The notes beneath the pieces were generated by a model that was given only the letters and a program-made list of their open reading frames with translations, made no database searches and was not told where the DNA came from. A program made the translations under genes and the position numbers. A stretch of DNA of 64,000 bases from Dolomedes plantarius (Eukaryota; Arthropoda; Arachnida; Araneae; Dolomedidae): assembly GCA_907164885.2 (NCBI GenBank), contig OU015492.1:191570539-191634538 (forward strand). The letters run 5' to 3'. The first letter of the stretch is position 1; every line of letters starts with the position of its first letter. Of this stretch, positions 1 through 11,485 are shown one piece after another.

Positions 1-1254
1 TGTACTTATATATCATATAATGCAGATAAACATTTTAAATAATCAAAACACAACAATGTACATGTTCTTACGTTATACTCAATAAAAGGATTATATTCTA
101 AAAATAATTTGAAAAATGAGATCAACATATAAAAAAGATGTTATCTTAGGATTTTCTGTTTGGATTAATTTAATAATTTTTATCATTAATAATTCTTACA
201 TTTGAAATTTTTTTATCTACATTACGGTCTTTACACTTTTTATCACTTTAGTCATTCTTGGATATACCCTAAAAAAGTATTTTAAAGACCATTACGCAAG
301 TTAAATAAAGCAAATCTCTTAATACTATTGCGTTAGTTTTCTATTGCCAAGTATCCAACTTCATTCTTGAATGCTCTTTGGTATTTATCAAAAAAATGTA
401 CAATAGCTCTTGCCAAGATTTTTCGCTTAAAGCAATCCATCATTTCAAACAAGTGAACTTATTCTAACGCAGAAAAGAAAATGATAATTCAGAATAAAAT
501 GCAATAATTGAAGGAAGTTCGTAAAATATATTTTAGTAGGGAAAAAGCCTTACCATTTTTGTTTGAGTTAACAATAGTCAACAATACAGGGAATTTTTGT
601 CGGCAAGGCTGAGAGCTATTCACGGAATTTCCACTTTTTGAGCACCTCCGCCCGTAACCTTGGAAATTTAAATAACCAAAGGTAGTTTATACAAAGAATA
701 TTCCGTGTTTAATTAGTTTTTAGGTTTAAACAGTGAAATAATTAAGCCGTGCCTTCGTAATGCCGTTTTACTTCCGAGACTTTAGAATGCCATCAGTGCT
801 GGCATGCTGAAGATCCTTGTAGGTAACTCGGACGTGAGCTATCTGAAATGAATATAAGGATGCATCATCTAATTTTATGCGTACACGAAAATATGTCCAC
901 AGTTGAACCAAGGGTCTGCATTCGACAGCGACTTGGAACAATGACAAGAGAACATTTCGCGTTTCCTTTTTCAATTTTCTAGACAGAAAACTAAACATCG
1001 TTTGGTATGATCAAAGCCAAATATTCTTCGTTTAAGTCGTCTAACCACCTCGGTCCCCTCCGCTAGTGCGTATCGGCCATGAAAAACCTGAAGACCAAAA
1101 GCTGCGTAGTAAAATCTGCGAACTCAGTCTAGGGTTGATTTCCACTGTTCGGTTTATGTTTCATATAGGCCTGGGCGCCGGACGGACAGTACAGATCTAT
1201 CGACCAATTGGGGCAACTTGGGGCTCCATATTCTTCATTTAAAACGAGAATCTC
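1..1254. other. No recognised gene; AT-rich flank, less AT-rich from about 590
   Basis: Bases 1-580 are AT-rich and show nothing. From about 590 to 1250 the DNA is visibly richer in GC than its surroundings. The only open frame is a 76-codon one on the minus strand at 768-998, with no recognised motif. A weak donor-like GTAACT lies near 822. I cannot support a gene. Confidence 0.5.
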
Positions 1255-1354
1255 TCTTTTAACGTAGGATTACGTTCCCCAATAACGGTCCTCCGGAAAG
1301 AAAAAAATCAGAGTCCGTCCGGCGTCGATACTTATAATTTTGGCAGCGCGCCAA
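1255..1354 (-). repeat. Fragment of unclassified interspersed repeat (same family as 37131-37800 and 57732-58149)
   Basis: Read on the minus strand, this stretch runs from a 'GCGCTGCCAAAATTATAA' core through 'TTTCCGGAGGA' to the terminal 'AATCCTACGTTAAAAG'. The same blocks occur in the same order in the right parts of the repeats near 37.7 kb and 58.1 kb. Only the right end is present. The left side is cut off where the 'GTACTAACCCTATTGG' repeat begins. The family is not recognised. Confidence 0.7.
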
Positions 1355-1357
1355 GCT

Positions 1358-1403
1358 GCGTACTAACCCTATTGGATTCGCTCATCATGTTAACCTATGG
1401 AGA
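1358..1403 (+). repeat. Fragment of the 'GTACTAACCCTATTGG' repeat seen at 34.2-35.3 kb
   Basis: The segment 'CTAACCCTATTGGATTCG' followed by 'TGTTAACCTATGGAGAAA' matches the start of each 128-bp tandem unit at 34222-34991 and the inverted end at 35225-35288. It breaks off where the palindromic MITE starts. Confidence 0.7.
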
Positions 1404-1598
1404 AAGGGCCTGTTCACATAGGAGTCCGTTGCGTTGCGTTGCGTTAAGGAAAAGATGACGTTGAGACGAAAATAAACCAATCATAGGCGTTAAAAATTTC
1501 ATTGCTAATCGTTTGGAGGCATATGATTGGTTTATTTTCGTATCAACGTAATCTTTTCCTTAACGCAACGCAACGGACTCCTAAGTGAACAGGCCCTT
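1404..1598. mobile_element. Palindromic foldback MITE
   Basis: The two halves are near-perfect reverse complements over most of the length. The left end 'AAGGGCCTGTTCAC' pairs with the right end 'GTGAACAGGCCCTT'. The arms continue through GCGTT repeats and 'GAAAATAAACCAATCATA', leaving a short central loop. It has no coding capacity. I see no clear target-site duplication, so the superfamily is unassigned. Confidence 0.8.
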
Positions 1599-1780
1599 AA
1601 CAGTTAAACAGAAAAGTACCAAAATGCATCAAAAAAGAGGTAAGCAACCATAAGTAATTCTACGTTAATAACCCGCGGTACTTTCATTAGAAGAGACTAC
1701 ATGAAATATTTTTTTCTAACAGACTTTTAAAGAGAGCAGGAGCTTCATCCGAGAATTTTTTTTTTCAAAATATGTAAAAA

Positions 1781-2090
1781 TCTATATTAATAAAGCAAGG
1801 TCGGGTTCTGTCTGTAGCGGTCACACTTCCAGGTGTACCGGCTCAAATTCGGCCATATTTGAAAATGTCGAAATCGATGTATTCTTTTTTCATGAAAGTA
1901 CACAAATGTTACATATTTGGAAAGAGCTTTAAAAACTGATAATTTTTTCTGAATAACTTAATCTGTTACTTTAATAGTTTTAGAAATATTTCAATTCAAA
2001 ATGCATTCTTCCTCTCAATCAATCAGTTCTAAGCCGTCTGTCTGGTGGACGGATGGATGGCCCGAGCATAGCCTGGCGAAGCCCGGCTAG
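1781..2090 (+). mobile_element. Short non-autonomous Helitron
   Basis: The 5' end is TC ('TCTATATTAATAAAGC') preceded by A. The 3' end is 'GCCCGGCTAG' followed by T, which is the CTRR terminus and A^T insertion site expected of Helitrons. A GC-rich hairpin (CCTGGCGAAGCCCGG) sits just before CTAG. The element is about 310 bp with no coding content, so it would depend on a Rep/helicase protein supplied elsewhere. Confidence 0.75.
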
Positions 2091-3051
2091 TATGTAAAAT
2101 ATACAAAACATGTAAAGAACTATACATTTTAGCAAAACCTTCAAATGCAAAATATGTGTATTAATTTTTCATAAAATTATTAAAGCATTCATTCTAGAGC
2201 CTTATTCTCTATAAAACCTTTCAGAAGTCAATACCTTTGCATTTTTTCTCTTCTGGTTTTCTTAGTCAATCTGACATTAAACTGCAAGACAGTTTCTGTT
2301 AGAGTTCATTCACAATTTCTTTTTCGCTGACAGTTCTTAGTTTTAAATACTCCAACAATTATTTTTCACAAATAATACTATGATCAGATTCCTTTTGAAT
2401 CAAACTGAGAAAGTAAGAGTGACCAATGATAATTTATTAAAAGTTTAACAAAATAGTTTGTAGTGACTTTTCCGGAGGTATATAATATTTTGAAATTTCA
2501 GTAGGATCATATTTTGACGGATTATCTACTTTTAAGATACGTAAAGCAGGTAATATTTCTACAAAAATGCATTAAACTAACGAAACGAAATTAACGTATG
2601 TAAGATAAACTTTTAATATGTCTCTCTTAGGATAGTTTTAAAGAAAATAACTGTACATATCTTCATGTCGTTTGTAATTAAATTCAAGAAATGTACCACA
2701 GGGAATTATAGAATAGAATAAAAAACAAATTTAATATCTCACCTCAGTAGTTTCTTACTTTTGACATCTTATGTAAATAAAATTGTATAATGAGAATATT
2801 GATATTTCTTTTTATTTATTTGCAGTTCAAATTTATGCACATATTTTCCTCATGCATTATTAATATTTAGATGAGACTGTCTCTGTGCATAATTCTGAAA
2901 TGAATTTCAGAAGCGGAAGGATTTTATAGTTTATGCAAGTTCTTTGTAAGTAAAATATTATAAAGGTTGTTGACTAGACGATCCTTTGTACCAGTATTAT
3001 GGTTGAGATCAACAAGAATTTCTTCAAAAGCAGAATTGTCATGTAATTTAA
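2091..3051. other. AT-rich DNA, nothing recognised
   Basis: I see no long open frames, terminal repeats or tandem structure. Confidence 0.5.
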
Positions 3052-3697
3052 GGGGGCACACCACCTTTAAAACTTCAGAAAAATCGATTTTTGGTTTTTG
3101 CTATATTCTGATTTTGGAGACATTTCTGGACAATATGCAAAATACCGCATAAAAAAATTCGCATCATTTCTTGAGTTGTGAGAGTTTATGTAAAGCTCAC
3201 TCTGTTGCCCTGGCCATGTATAATCCAACTTTAACTTCAGTTTTCTCAAATATCTAAATTTTTGGATTACGCGCACTGTTATTCCCAAACTATGTGTGCT
3301 AGACACACAACTCTTTTATCAGATTTGTATTTTAAGCTTCTTTACATACTAAAAGCAGAAAAATAAAAATAAATTTGTAAAAACATTTTTTACACTTGAA
3401 AATGTTTTTGAAAAATTGCTAATTTTTTTTTTATGTTAATTTTTCAATTTAAACTATATTTTTTGTATATTTTTGGTTTTAGATTAAACTTGAGTATATT
3501 ATTAATTTGATTTGACAAAAAAATACTTTCTGTATGCATATTTCTTAATTTTATAATGCGCGAAACATCCAATGTTTTTTTCCCTTTTTTAGTAATGTGT
3601 ACATTTAAAAATAAAATATAAAAATTATTTATGGATTTACAAGTTCTATCTTTGCATAAAATATAACTGAAGAATTGTAATTTTGATATAAAACAAA

Positions 3698-3758
<61 letters not shown>

Positions 3759-3832
3759 TTATTGGAGTTTCAGTAGCTCGAATTTGATCATGTTTACGGT
3801 CATTTCAGTGTAGTCAAAGGTCGTGTGCCCCC
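3052..3832. mobile_element. TTAA-flanked MITE, GGGG-ended family, copy 1
   Basis: It is bounded by TTAA at 3048-3051 and 3833-3836. Terminal inverted repeats are 'GGGGGCACAC' at the left and 'GTGTGCCCCC' at the right. The interior is AT-rich and non-coding, with a (TA)n tract at about 3703-3752. A TTAA target resembles piggyBac, but the ends begin GGGG rather than the usual piggyBac CCC, so the superfamily is open. Related copies lie at 16311, 24711 and 29047. Confidence 0.8.
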
Positions 3833-6165
3833 TTAAAGTAAAAATTGCAGACATGCACCTCTTTCTTTACTGCTTTTACTGCTATATACTGCTTAGATTT
3901 ATAATTTGTAAATATAGAATCTTACTGAACTGAGAGATACCCATATTGGTAGAATTTCCTTTAGACACTGCTAATGTTCTTACTGTGATTCTTAGAAATA
4001 TTTAGTAAATTGAAAATACTGAATTTAACTCTGAAATTAATCATACGCATATAAAATTTTATGCGGTTTTTGTTTTACACCAGAGAGGAAAGAATATTTC
4101 CATGGAACGACCGCTATGATTAGAATCTCACTGCACACTTTTAGTAAAAGCCTGTCTAGAAAGCAGTCTCTTAAGCAAATAGCGAAAATTGAAACTCCCA
4201 TGCGATCTATTATTTACCAAAAAATATCTTTTCCTAGATTCGGGAATTTTAAAAACTTTTATCACGCATGAAAATTAATGATCATTTTACTGAATTGTTT
4301 AAAGTAATGCATGGAACGCCCTAAACAAACTTAATATTCCCCATGCGTAACAGGAAAAAAATTTGCTTATATAACTTGGAACTCAACAGTTAGATATAAG
4401 ATAGACGGCTTTAGTGAAACAAACCACGCTCTAATACACAGTTCCTTGACGTAATGCATACATTACTGTAGAATGTAAAAATAGTAATGTGATAAGTGAG
4501 ATATACTTTAGAGGCAATTAGTGTTGTCTTAAATTGAGATAGTGAAAAATGAAAAGATACCGTTCAAACTAAATGTCGCACGGTAAAATAAGTCGTCTCT
4601 TTTATTGGAGTCTTCTACGAAACGTTGACTTTGTAAGACCTTTATCTGAAAATTAATCTCATTTTACCAAATATATGCTGTATAACGAAGTATTTCTCGA
4701 TAATCATTGGTAGTATTCGAAAGTGATTATAATTTTATGAAAGTGCACGAAACAAAGAATTTCGATCTTTACAAATGTGTAATAAATTTTAATGAAAAAA
4801 AACTTTCATTTAAGAAATAAGCAGGACAGAATTGTGAATTTTTTTAACAATTTAAAACGAACACATAATATGTGACGCATATAGATCTTCAAAATTTATC
4901 TCGCTTGCAATTTTGGAGACTGCTTTATCAATTCAAGTCTCTCTTTTTATATTGAAGATTATTTGCAGGCATTGCTTTTTTTCCACATGAAGTTGTACAA
5001 ATTGTAGGTAATACAATGTGTTATATATAAATGCTTTTCCGAAAATTGGTTGTTGTGTTCAATTTGTCTTAACTCATTTATAGTCTTAAAATGAATTAAG
5101 GTGCCTAGATAATGTTTCATTACACTAAAAATTACAGTTCAGTTCATCTTTCTGAACATTTTTCTCATTTTTGCAAAAATTACGTATTTTGAGTTCGAAT
5201 CTTCCTAACCTTTAACAAAGTCACGTAATTTTAACTTTACACACAGCATACAAAATTTTGTCTTAGAAAGAAACAGAATTAAATATTTTTCATAAAACAT
5301 GGCAATTAACTCAATTACGACTAAATTTTATGAGTTAGTTCACCCGTTTAAAGTTTAAATATAGGAGAAATGATTGTAAAAGATAACTTTGCCCTGTAGA
5401 TACTATTTTTAAGCTATTTTATTGCATTTTCATAAAACTTTTTATTTGATACTCTCTTTCCACCCTTTCTTTTCCGTGACCGGGCGATTTCATGTGCTTT
5501 AATTAACAATTTCTGGTGATGAAATTTACTTATTCTAGTCAGCCTTCATCTGCCTCCTTTATGCACGCCATTTCATTACAGAAATCTGAAGCAATTCCCA
5601 CTCCTTTATCAGGGAGGAGAGAATAATATCCTACGTGCAATTGGATACGTGCCATGTTTCGATCTTATCCTACCCCCATATCGATAGGAAAGAGACTTTC
5701 CGTAATAGTCTATGTGCTGAATGGGATACAGTAGTGAAATTTCTCATTATGTCTCGGCGGTTCCAGAAAATAGGAGTATATATTTTGTTAAGAATACTAC
5801 GGTAAAAGTAAGATTACGTTCACATTTATACACGTGCGTGTGTAGAAATTCACCTGGAATACATTAAACGCATTGAGTATTTTAGTATATTCCATTTCGT
5901 ATCACATACATAAAATTTATTCCATGCCTAAATTGTACGAACTTTATCGTCCGTGCAGTTTATGCTTGAGGCTAGCAAATCGGACTTAATAGTATCGATT
6001 TTACCCTTTTCCACCCTTTCTATTTATAGTCATTTATAATTGTTATTTTTATTTTTTATGTTGTAGTCCCTACATTTAAAATAATGTCAAGGTAAAAAAC
6101 TCAAAGACTGTATTATGTGCTAAATGCACATACCTACATATCTAAATAAAAATTCATGATTAATA
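3833..6165. other. AT-rich DNA, nothing recognised
   Basis: About 2.3 kb with no open frame over 60 codons and no terminal repeats that I can see. A less AT-rich patch at about 5460-5760 contains no supportable exon. Confidence 0.5.
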
Positions 6166-7280
6166 CAGTCCCACCCGATTTATAAAATCACATTCGGCCT
6201 GATGGATTTGATTTCATTAAGCGGCTGATTTTAAAAACCGGCGATTGCTTTAAAATAAGTTTTACGTTTCCTACGTGCTAGAATTAGTTCCATAAATAAA
6301 AGCGAAAAAAAGAAACCAAAGACACTTAAATTTAATACATTATACGTTTAATTAATTTATTTAATAGTGTGATTATATATTTTTAAAATACTGACTAATT
6401 GTGGTTTGTTTCGAAGAATCATTTATCAAATGTTCAATAATGTTTGAAAATGCGTAAAATTTACTATAATGTTCTTAATATCCACCTTTTTGCGCCAATG
6501 TTCGACATAAAATATCTGACGCTCGTCGGGCATCAGTTGCAGTTGGCGGAGGTTAATTTTTCTTGTCATCTTCGGATTCTGAATCAATGTCATTAGAACA
6601 AGAATCTTTTGGCTTTACAATTTCTTGTACAGAGTCAGATTTCCCAACTGACGTTTGCAAATGATCGTCTATGGAAACATATTTCAAGAAATCTTCAATC
6701 GGTTAATCTTCCTCAACAGAAATTTCTTCCTCTGTAGTAGAATTTTGTATGCTGAAGTCACAAGCTTTAAAACAGCTAGAGAACATTTTCCCAAGAAATT
6801 TGAAGGGTATGCATTGCATCCAAGAGGCTAACTGAGTTTGGAAATTTGTTTACAGAGTCGGAATTAGAATTAATTTCTTTGATAATTCTATTAACAATGT
6901 CTTTGATACTTCTATTAACAATCCTATTCTGAGTTTGCTTATCTTTATTTTCCTTTGTTCTCATCACCATTTATTTTCCAGGAAAGGTGTAAGGAATGTT
7001 GCTGAATGCGAAATAAAAGGTTCGATATTGTTCCGAAAAGAAAAGTTTAAGCATTGCAACTCACACGTTTTGAAATGAAAAGCTCCTCATGACCTTGACT
7101 TATTTCACGTGGTAAATAGATTTAAGTATCTGAAACTTTGATTTTTAAAAGCAGCGGTGTTTATTTTATTAAGCAGGGATTTTATAATGTTAACACATTA
7201 ATTTGAACCCGCTCCTTTAAATTTAATTTTAATAAACGGCTCATTTTATTAACCAGTGATTTTAGTAGCGGCGGGTACTG
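6166..7280 (-). mobile_element. Degenerate pogo/Tigger-type DNA transposon
   Basis: The ends are 'CAGTCCCACCCGATT' at the left and the complement of 'CAGTACCCGCCGCTA' at the right. Both are flanked by TA (6164-6165 and 7281-7282), the target duplication of the Tc1/mariner/pogo group. The inner parts of both ends carry 'ATAAAATCAC' or 'TAAAATCAC'. Minus-strand coding remnants inside match a Tigger transposase C-terminus. At 1115 bp it is far shorter than an autonomous element of 2-3 kb. Confidence 0.75.
6555..6970 (-). pseudogene. Tigger/pogo transposase C-terminal remnant
   Basis: A minus-strand frame contains 'VSLLDAMHTLQISWENV', followed in a shifted frame by 'CFKACDFS' and an acidic tail ending 'DIDSESEDDKK'. 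In pogo/Tigger transposases a motif of the form SLLDAI...AW..V followed by CFRKAGF and an acidic tail closes the DDE transposase, so I assign it to that family. The catalytic region is missing and stops and frameshifts interrupt what remains. It lies between TA-flanked inverted repeats, which supports the call. It is not a functional gene. Confidence 0.65.
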
Positions 7281-7414
7281 TATAAGAATATAAATCAGGA
7301 AAAATAAGAAAATCTGAATCATAGAAAAATACTAAAACTATTAAAACCATAGGATGTTTTTGAAACTGCAAAAGCGGAAAAAAAGCTAGCTTAGGAAAAT
7401 GTAAGAAGTATCTA

Positions 7415-8549
7415 CAGGGTGTCCAAAATTCACGCAAGAAGTAATTTTGATGTAAAACATGGGTTTATAATTAAAAATTGTAATTTTTTTATCGATTCAT
7501 GAAGTATACAGTATAGGGTTATGTATGGAATATTATATCGGGTGAATGGCCTACACAGCTTTGCTGGCACATATGCATTCTTTTGTTGAAATTTTCCACG
7601 ACCGTTTTGCATAAATGCGGCTGCATTTCGTTTATACGGCTGCATTTCGTTGGCTGCTTTCGTTGATACAGTGCTCAATTTCCTCCTTTAAGGAGTGGGT
7701 GGTCGTGGGCTTGTTGGAATAAACCTTAGACTTCAAAAAACCCCAAAGTAAGATGTCCAACAGCGTTAAATCGCATGATCCGTATGGCCAATTCTGATCC
7801 CAGAAAGGGAAATTACACGACCAGGAAATGACTCATGCAGTAATTGAATTGTTTCCCGTTCCGTATGGCATGTGACACTGTCTTGTTGAAACCACATGTC
7901 GTCCACGTCCATATCTTACGATTCAGGCACAATAATTACAAGATAAAAAGAACTTTTTATCTTGTTTTTAAATTTTCTGTTGAATCATATAAACTTGACA
8001 ATTCTATGTATTAATAAATACTTTTTTAAAATTTTTTTTGATGAATTCTCCCATCAACCTGAAAGAAAATGAAGTTAATTGGAAGTTAATTTGCGTTTAA
8101 CTTTTCGTTCTCGTCCCGGCCGATAGATGGCTCCACCAGTCTACAAAGCAAAATTAACTGAAAATTAATTCAATGCTGCTTAAATATGGCTAAATATATT
8201 AAAATAATGCATTGTCATCGTGTTCTGAGCTATTCTAGAAGGTTAAAATGTCTAGCTAGTTGGGAAGTTAGTTAAAAATCGATTACAGTATTTGTACTGG
8301 ACACACAAACAAGAAAGAGAGTTAATAAAAACATGGTAAAAAAATGGATTGTCATGTCGTGATAGCGAGCACCATTAACTGTTAAAACCTTCATTCAACA
8401 ATGAAAAACCGCTGTTCTTTCGTGTAGCGCCCCGTTTTTAATAACCCTGAGCTGTCACGCTGTCACACTGTCTTTTTTTTTTCGTTGGCAATGCTTTACC
8501 GCACAAATGGCACAAAATTCAAATCTTGTGTGAATTTTGGGACACCCCA
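7415..8549 (-). mobile_element. Tc1/mariner-group element, 1.1 kb, with decayed transposase
   Basis: The left end 'CAGGGTGTCCAAAATTCACG' pairs with the right end 'TGAATTTTGGGACACCCCA'. TA dinucleotides flank both ends (7413-7414 and 8550-8551). A broken minus-strand transposase lies in the left half. The right half is AT-rich and shows no coding homology that I recognise. Confidence 0.8.
7470..7925 (-). pseudogene. Fragment of IS630/Tc1/mariner-type DDE transposase
   Basis: In shifted minus-strand frames I read 'DDMWFQQDSVTCHTER', then 'NWPYGSCDLTLLDILLWG' and 'FLKSKVYSNKPTT'. In intact relatives these correspond to the FQQDGA..H motif with the second catalytic Asp and the WPPRSCDLTPLDYFLWG motif with the third. 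The N-terminal DNA-binding region and first catalytic Asp are absent or unrecognisable. Several stops and frameshifts are present. The predicted 62- and 82-codon frames here are pieces of this remnant rather than genes. Confidence 0.75.
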
Positions 8550-8795
8550 TATAAGAATTTCAGTTTGTTTACAAGACCTAACTCCCTACATGTAAGTGAT
8601 ATCGCTACATCTTGCATTTCTTCACTATTTAAAGTCAAATAAACTGCTTTTGCCTGAAGATCTTATAAAGATGTGAAAAGGGCTTCATGAGCGTCGGCTT
8701 GAAACAATGATTATCATGTCCCTTATAACTTGAGAGACGTTTATCATTCCATTATCTTACACTCTAAAGTAATATCAAAATATTCCTTTCCTTTA

Positions 8796-9056
8796 ACTTT
8801 CTTTCTTACGGCCGTGGCAGCCTTGTGATACATCGCGCTGGTTTTCGGTGCTGAGGGTGCTCAGATCGAATCCTGGCGAAGCGCCACTAAACCGCCTCCG
8901 TTTGTGTCGTCCTTTCGTAGGGGGCAATGCTGGTCTACCTATGTGGCGCCCCCATAATAAATAAAATGGCAAGCAAAACTGCGGTGAATTATAGGTGAAT
9001 GTCTTCGCGACAAGTGCCTCCATATTGAGAAAAAAAAATAAAACTCTCTTTCTTAC
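8796..9056 (+). mobile_element. tRNA-derived SINE with 14-bp target-site duplications
   Basis: The SINE body (8810-9042) is flanked by 'ACTTTCTTTCTTAC' (8796-8809) and 'ACTCTCTTTCTTAC' (9043-9056), a one-mismatch duplication. The head has tRNA-like promoter boxes: 'GTGGCAGCCTTGTG' as A box and 'GATCGAATCC' as B box. The tail contains 'GACAAGTGCCTCCATATTG' followed by a poly-A run. The related tail 'acaagt(g/a)cctcc' recurs at 39849-39953 and 42802-43041. A 97-codon minus-strand open frame crossing it is incidental. Confidence 0.85.
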
Positions 9057-9089
9057 TAAAGAACTTAGGGTTAAAAGTATATTCATATA

Positions 9090-9162
9090 CTAGCTGAAAA
9101 CCCGCACTTCGTTACGGAGTACATTCAAATTAAATACAACGGTCAATGTATGCAATTAATGC

Positions 9163-9199
<37 letters not shown>

Positions 9200-9751
9200 A
9201 ATACGACAATCAATATATACAATTGATGTAGAAAAAAATATATATATTTATAAAAAAATCGTAGGGGATATTTTTACAGACAATATAATGTCCAATCGTC
9301 TGCCGCATTAGCAAGAAAAAATTTTTTTTTGTCCATTTAGTTGTTATGCACGTGACGATAAATTTATTTAAAGTACCAGAAAAGGAAATCACGTGATCGG
9401 CATTTAATAAATTAAATTCTAAATATTTAAAAATTCACCAAAAATCAGAAAATAGAGGTAAAGATTCGAAAAAGATTTCATTTTAAAGGAATTTTTATGA
9501 TCTTTATCGTGATATAAATTTTATAACCCTCAGATTATTATTTTAAATGCAAACTTTAAAAAAGTTACTGAAACAGCTTAAAAATTTAATTAAAAAATCT
9601 AAGAAGAATTTTTCTAAAATCTCTCTTAGTGCACCCCTACACTATAAAAAGAATCGCTATGCAAAATTTCAGCCCTTTAGGTCCATCGGTTTAGTCTGTG
9701 CGTTGTATGTCAGTCAGTGAGTCAGTTACGGAACTGTTTTATATATATAGA
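9090..9751 (-). mobile_element. Non-autonomous Helitron, family H1, copy 1
   Basis: On the minus strand it starts 'TCTATATATATAAAACAGTT' and ends 'CGGGTTTTCAGCTAG' followed by T. The 3' end has a hairpin (CCGTAACGAAGTGCGG) just before the CTAG terminus. It contains a (TA)n tract at 9169-9197. Three further copies lie in this window (10181, 43930, 59106). It has no coding capacity. Confidence 0.8.
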
Positions 9752-10180
9752 CTATGGTAATATTATGAAAAGGAAAGAAAATTAATTATGAATTAAGCAT
9801 CAACTTTTACAGCAATTGAATTTTCCAGTTATTACAGATGTATAAAGAGAGAATATTGAAGATGATAGTACTATCTTTTATAATTTAAAGGCTAGACCTC
9901 TCTCAGAAAAAATCTTGAACTGCAAATAGTTTGGAAAAATATTTGAAGAAAATAGCTCAATGTAGGATTTCTCATTTATGGTTTTCACGTAAAGCACCAT
10001 TTAACTATACACATTTCAATAACTGTTATATGCTTGTCCTATATGCGTGCGATGAGCAGATATCACTGGTTGTGGTGAAATTTTTTGCTACGATATGAAT
10101 ATTCTTCAGTCTCTATATTCTGTTAAGTAGTCTGTTTTGCTTCCAGAAAGACCTAACCCGCTTAAACTTTTTCACAGTAA
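9752..10180. other. Spacer between two divergent Helitrons
   Basis: About 430 bp of AT-rich unique-looking DNA. Nothing recognised. Confidence 0.5.
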
Positions 10181-10739
10181 TCTATATATATAAAACAGTT
10201 CCGTAACTGACTCATTTACTGACATACAACGCACAGACCAAACCGCTGGACCCAAGGGGCTGAAATTTTGCATGGCGATTCTACTTATAGTGTAGGGGTG
10301 CACTAAGAGAGATTTTTGAAAAATTCTTCTTAGATTTTTTTAAATTAAATTTTTTAGCTGTTTTAGTAACTTTTTTTAAGTTTGCATTTAAAATAATAAT
10401 TTGAGGGTTATAAAATTTATATCACGAGAAATATCATAAAAATTCCTTTAAAATGAAATGATTTTGAATCTTTACGTCTATTTTCTGATTTTTGGTGAAT
10501 TTTTAAAGATTAATTTTTACAATTTAATTTATTAAATGCTGATTACGTGATTTCTTTTTCTGGTACTTTAAAAAAATTTATCGTCACGTGCATAACAACT
10601 AAATAGATAAAAATATTTTTTTTTCTTGCTAATGCGGCAGACGATTGGACATTATATTGTCTATAAAAATATCCCTTATGATTTTTTTATAAATATATAT
10701 ATTTTTTCTACATGAATTGTATATATAGATCGTCGTATT

Positions 10740-10804
<65 letters not shown>

Positions 10805-10876
10805 CATTAATTGCATACATTGACCATTTTATTTAATTTGAATGTACTCCGTAGCGAAATGCGGGTTTTCAGCTAG
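10181..10876 (+). mobile_element. Non-autonomous Helitron, family H1, copy 2
   Basis: It starts 'TCTATATATATAAAACAGTT' after A and ends 'GGGTTTTCAGCTAG' before T, giving A^T insertion and the CTRR end. It is the reverse-oriented sibling of 9090-9751. A 57-bp (TA)n tract at 10743-10800 lies at the position equivalent to the shorter tract in copy 1. The 63-codon minus-strand frame across it is a microsatellite artefact. Confidence 0.85.
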
Positions 10877-11048
10877 TGTATACATATACTATAACCTGTT
10901 AGTAAATACATACTTTGGAAACACACAAGAAAAATTAGCTTAAGAATTTTGATTTAAGTAGGTGAGTTTCAGATCATCATTATTGCCCTCGGTTTAAATA
11001 AATTACTACTCGTATTTCAAACTACGCCAAACATTATATTTGTAAGTA

Positions 11049-11052
<4 letters not shown>

Positions 11053-11142
<90 letters not shown>
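11053..11142 (+). repeat. Compound microsatellite (TA)n(TG)n
   Basis: About 50 bp of TA followed directly by about 40 bp of TG. Confidence 0.98.
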
Positions 11143-11144
<2 letters not shown>

Positions 11145-11309
11145 GTGTAATATACAGCTGTACAAAAGCTAGGACTTACGCAAGCATAAGTGCATGTTTG
11201 TGTATAGATTATTCATACACCTAAACCACATTCGAATTTGGCGAGTTGGCGGTACATGAACAATCAAGAGGTTCATATAGAAACCTCGTAAATGTCATAG
11301 ACTGCTTGG

Positions 11310-11485
11310 CCAAACGATTGCCCAGAGGTAAGGGCTCTTCCCTCCGAAACTAGAGTCTGCGTGTTTGAATCACGCTGTAGGTATAGGTGCTTATGGTGAT
11401 TCAGAATCAGCATTCAGCTGTGATTTCCTTACAGTTTATCTTTCCACTAAATTAACCACGTATTCATCGACACCAGCCTAAAATG
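11310..11485 (+). mobile_element. Probable tRNA-derived SINE, second family
   Basis: The segment 'TTGCCCAGAGGTAAGG' fits an A box and 'GTGTTTGAATCACGC' fits a B box, spaced as in a tRNA gene. A non-tRNA body ('GGTGCTTATGGTGATTCAG') follows. I see no clear target-site duplications. A decayed tRNA gene is less likely because of the attached body. Confidence 0.5.

Noticed and set aside
8793..9086. 97-codon minus-strand frame
   Set aside because: It spans the SINE and its duplications and is antisense to the element.
11310..11380. Possible true tRNA gene
   Set aside because: The promoter boxes are tRNA-like, but the sequence does not fold as a proper cloverleaf by eye and continues into a SINE-like body.
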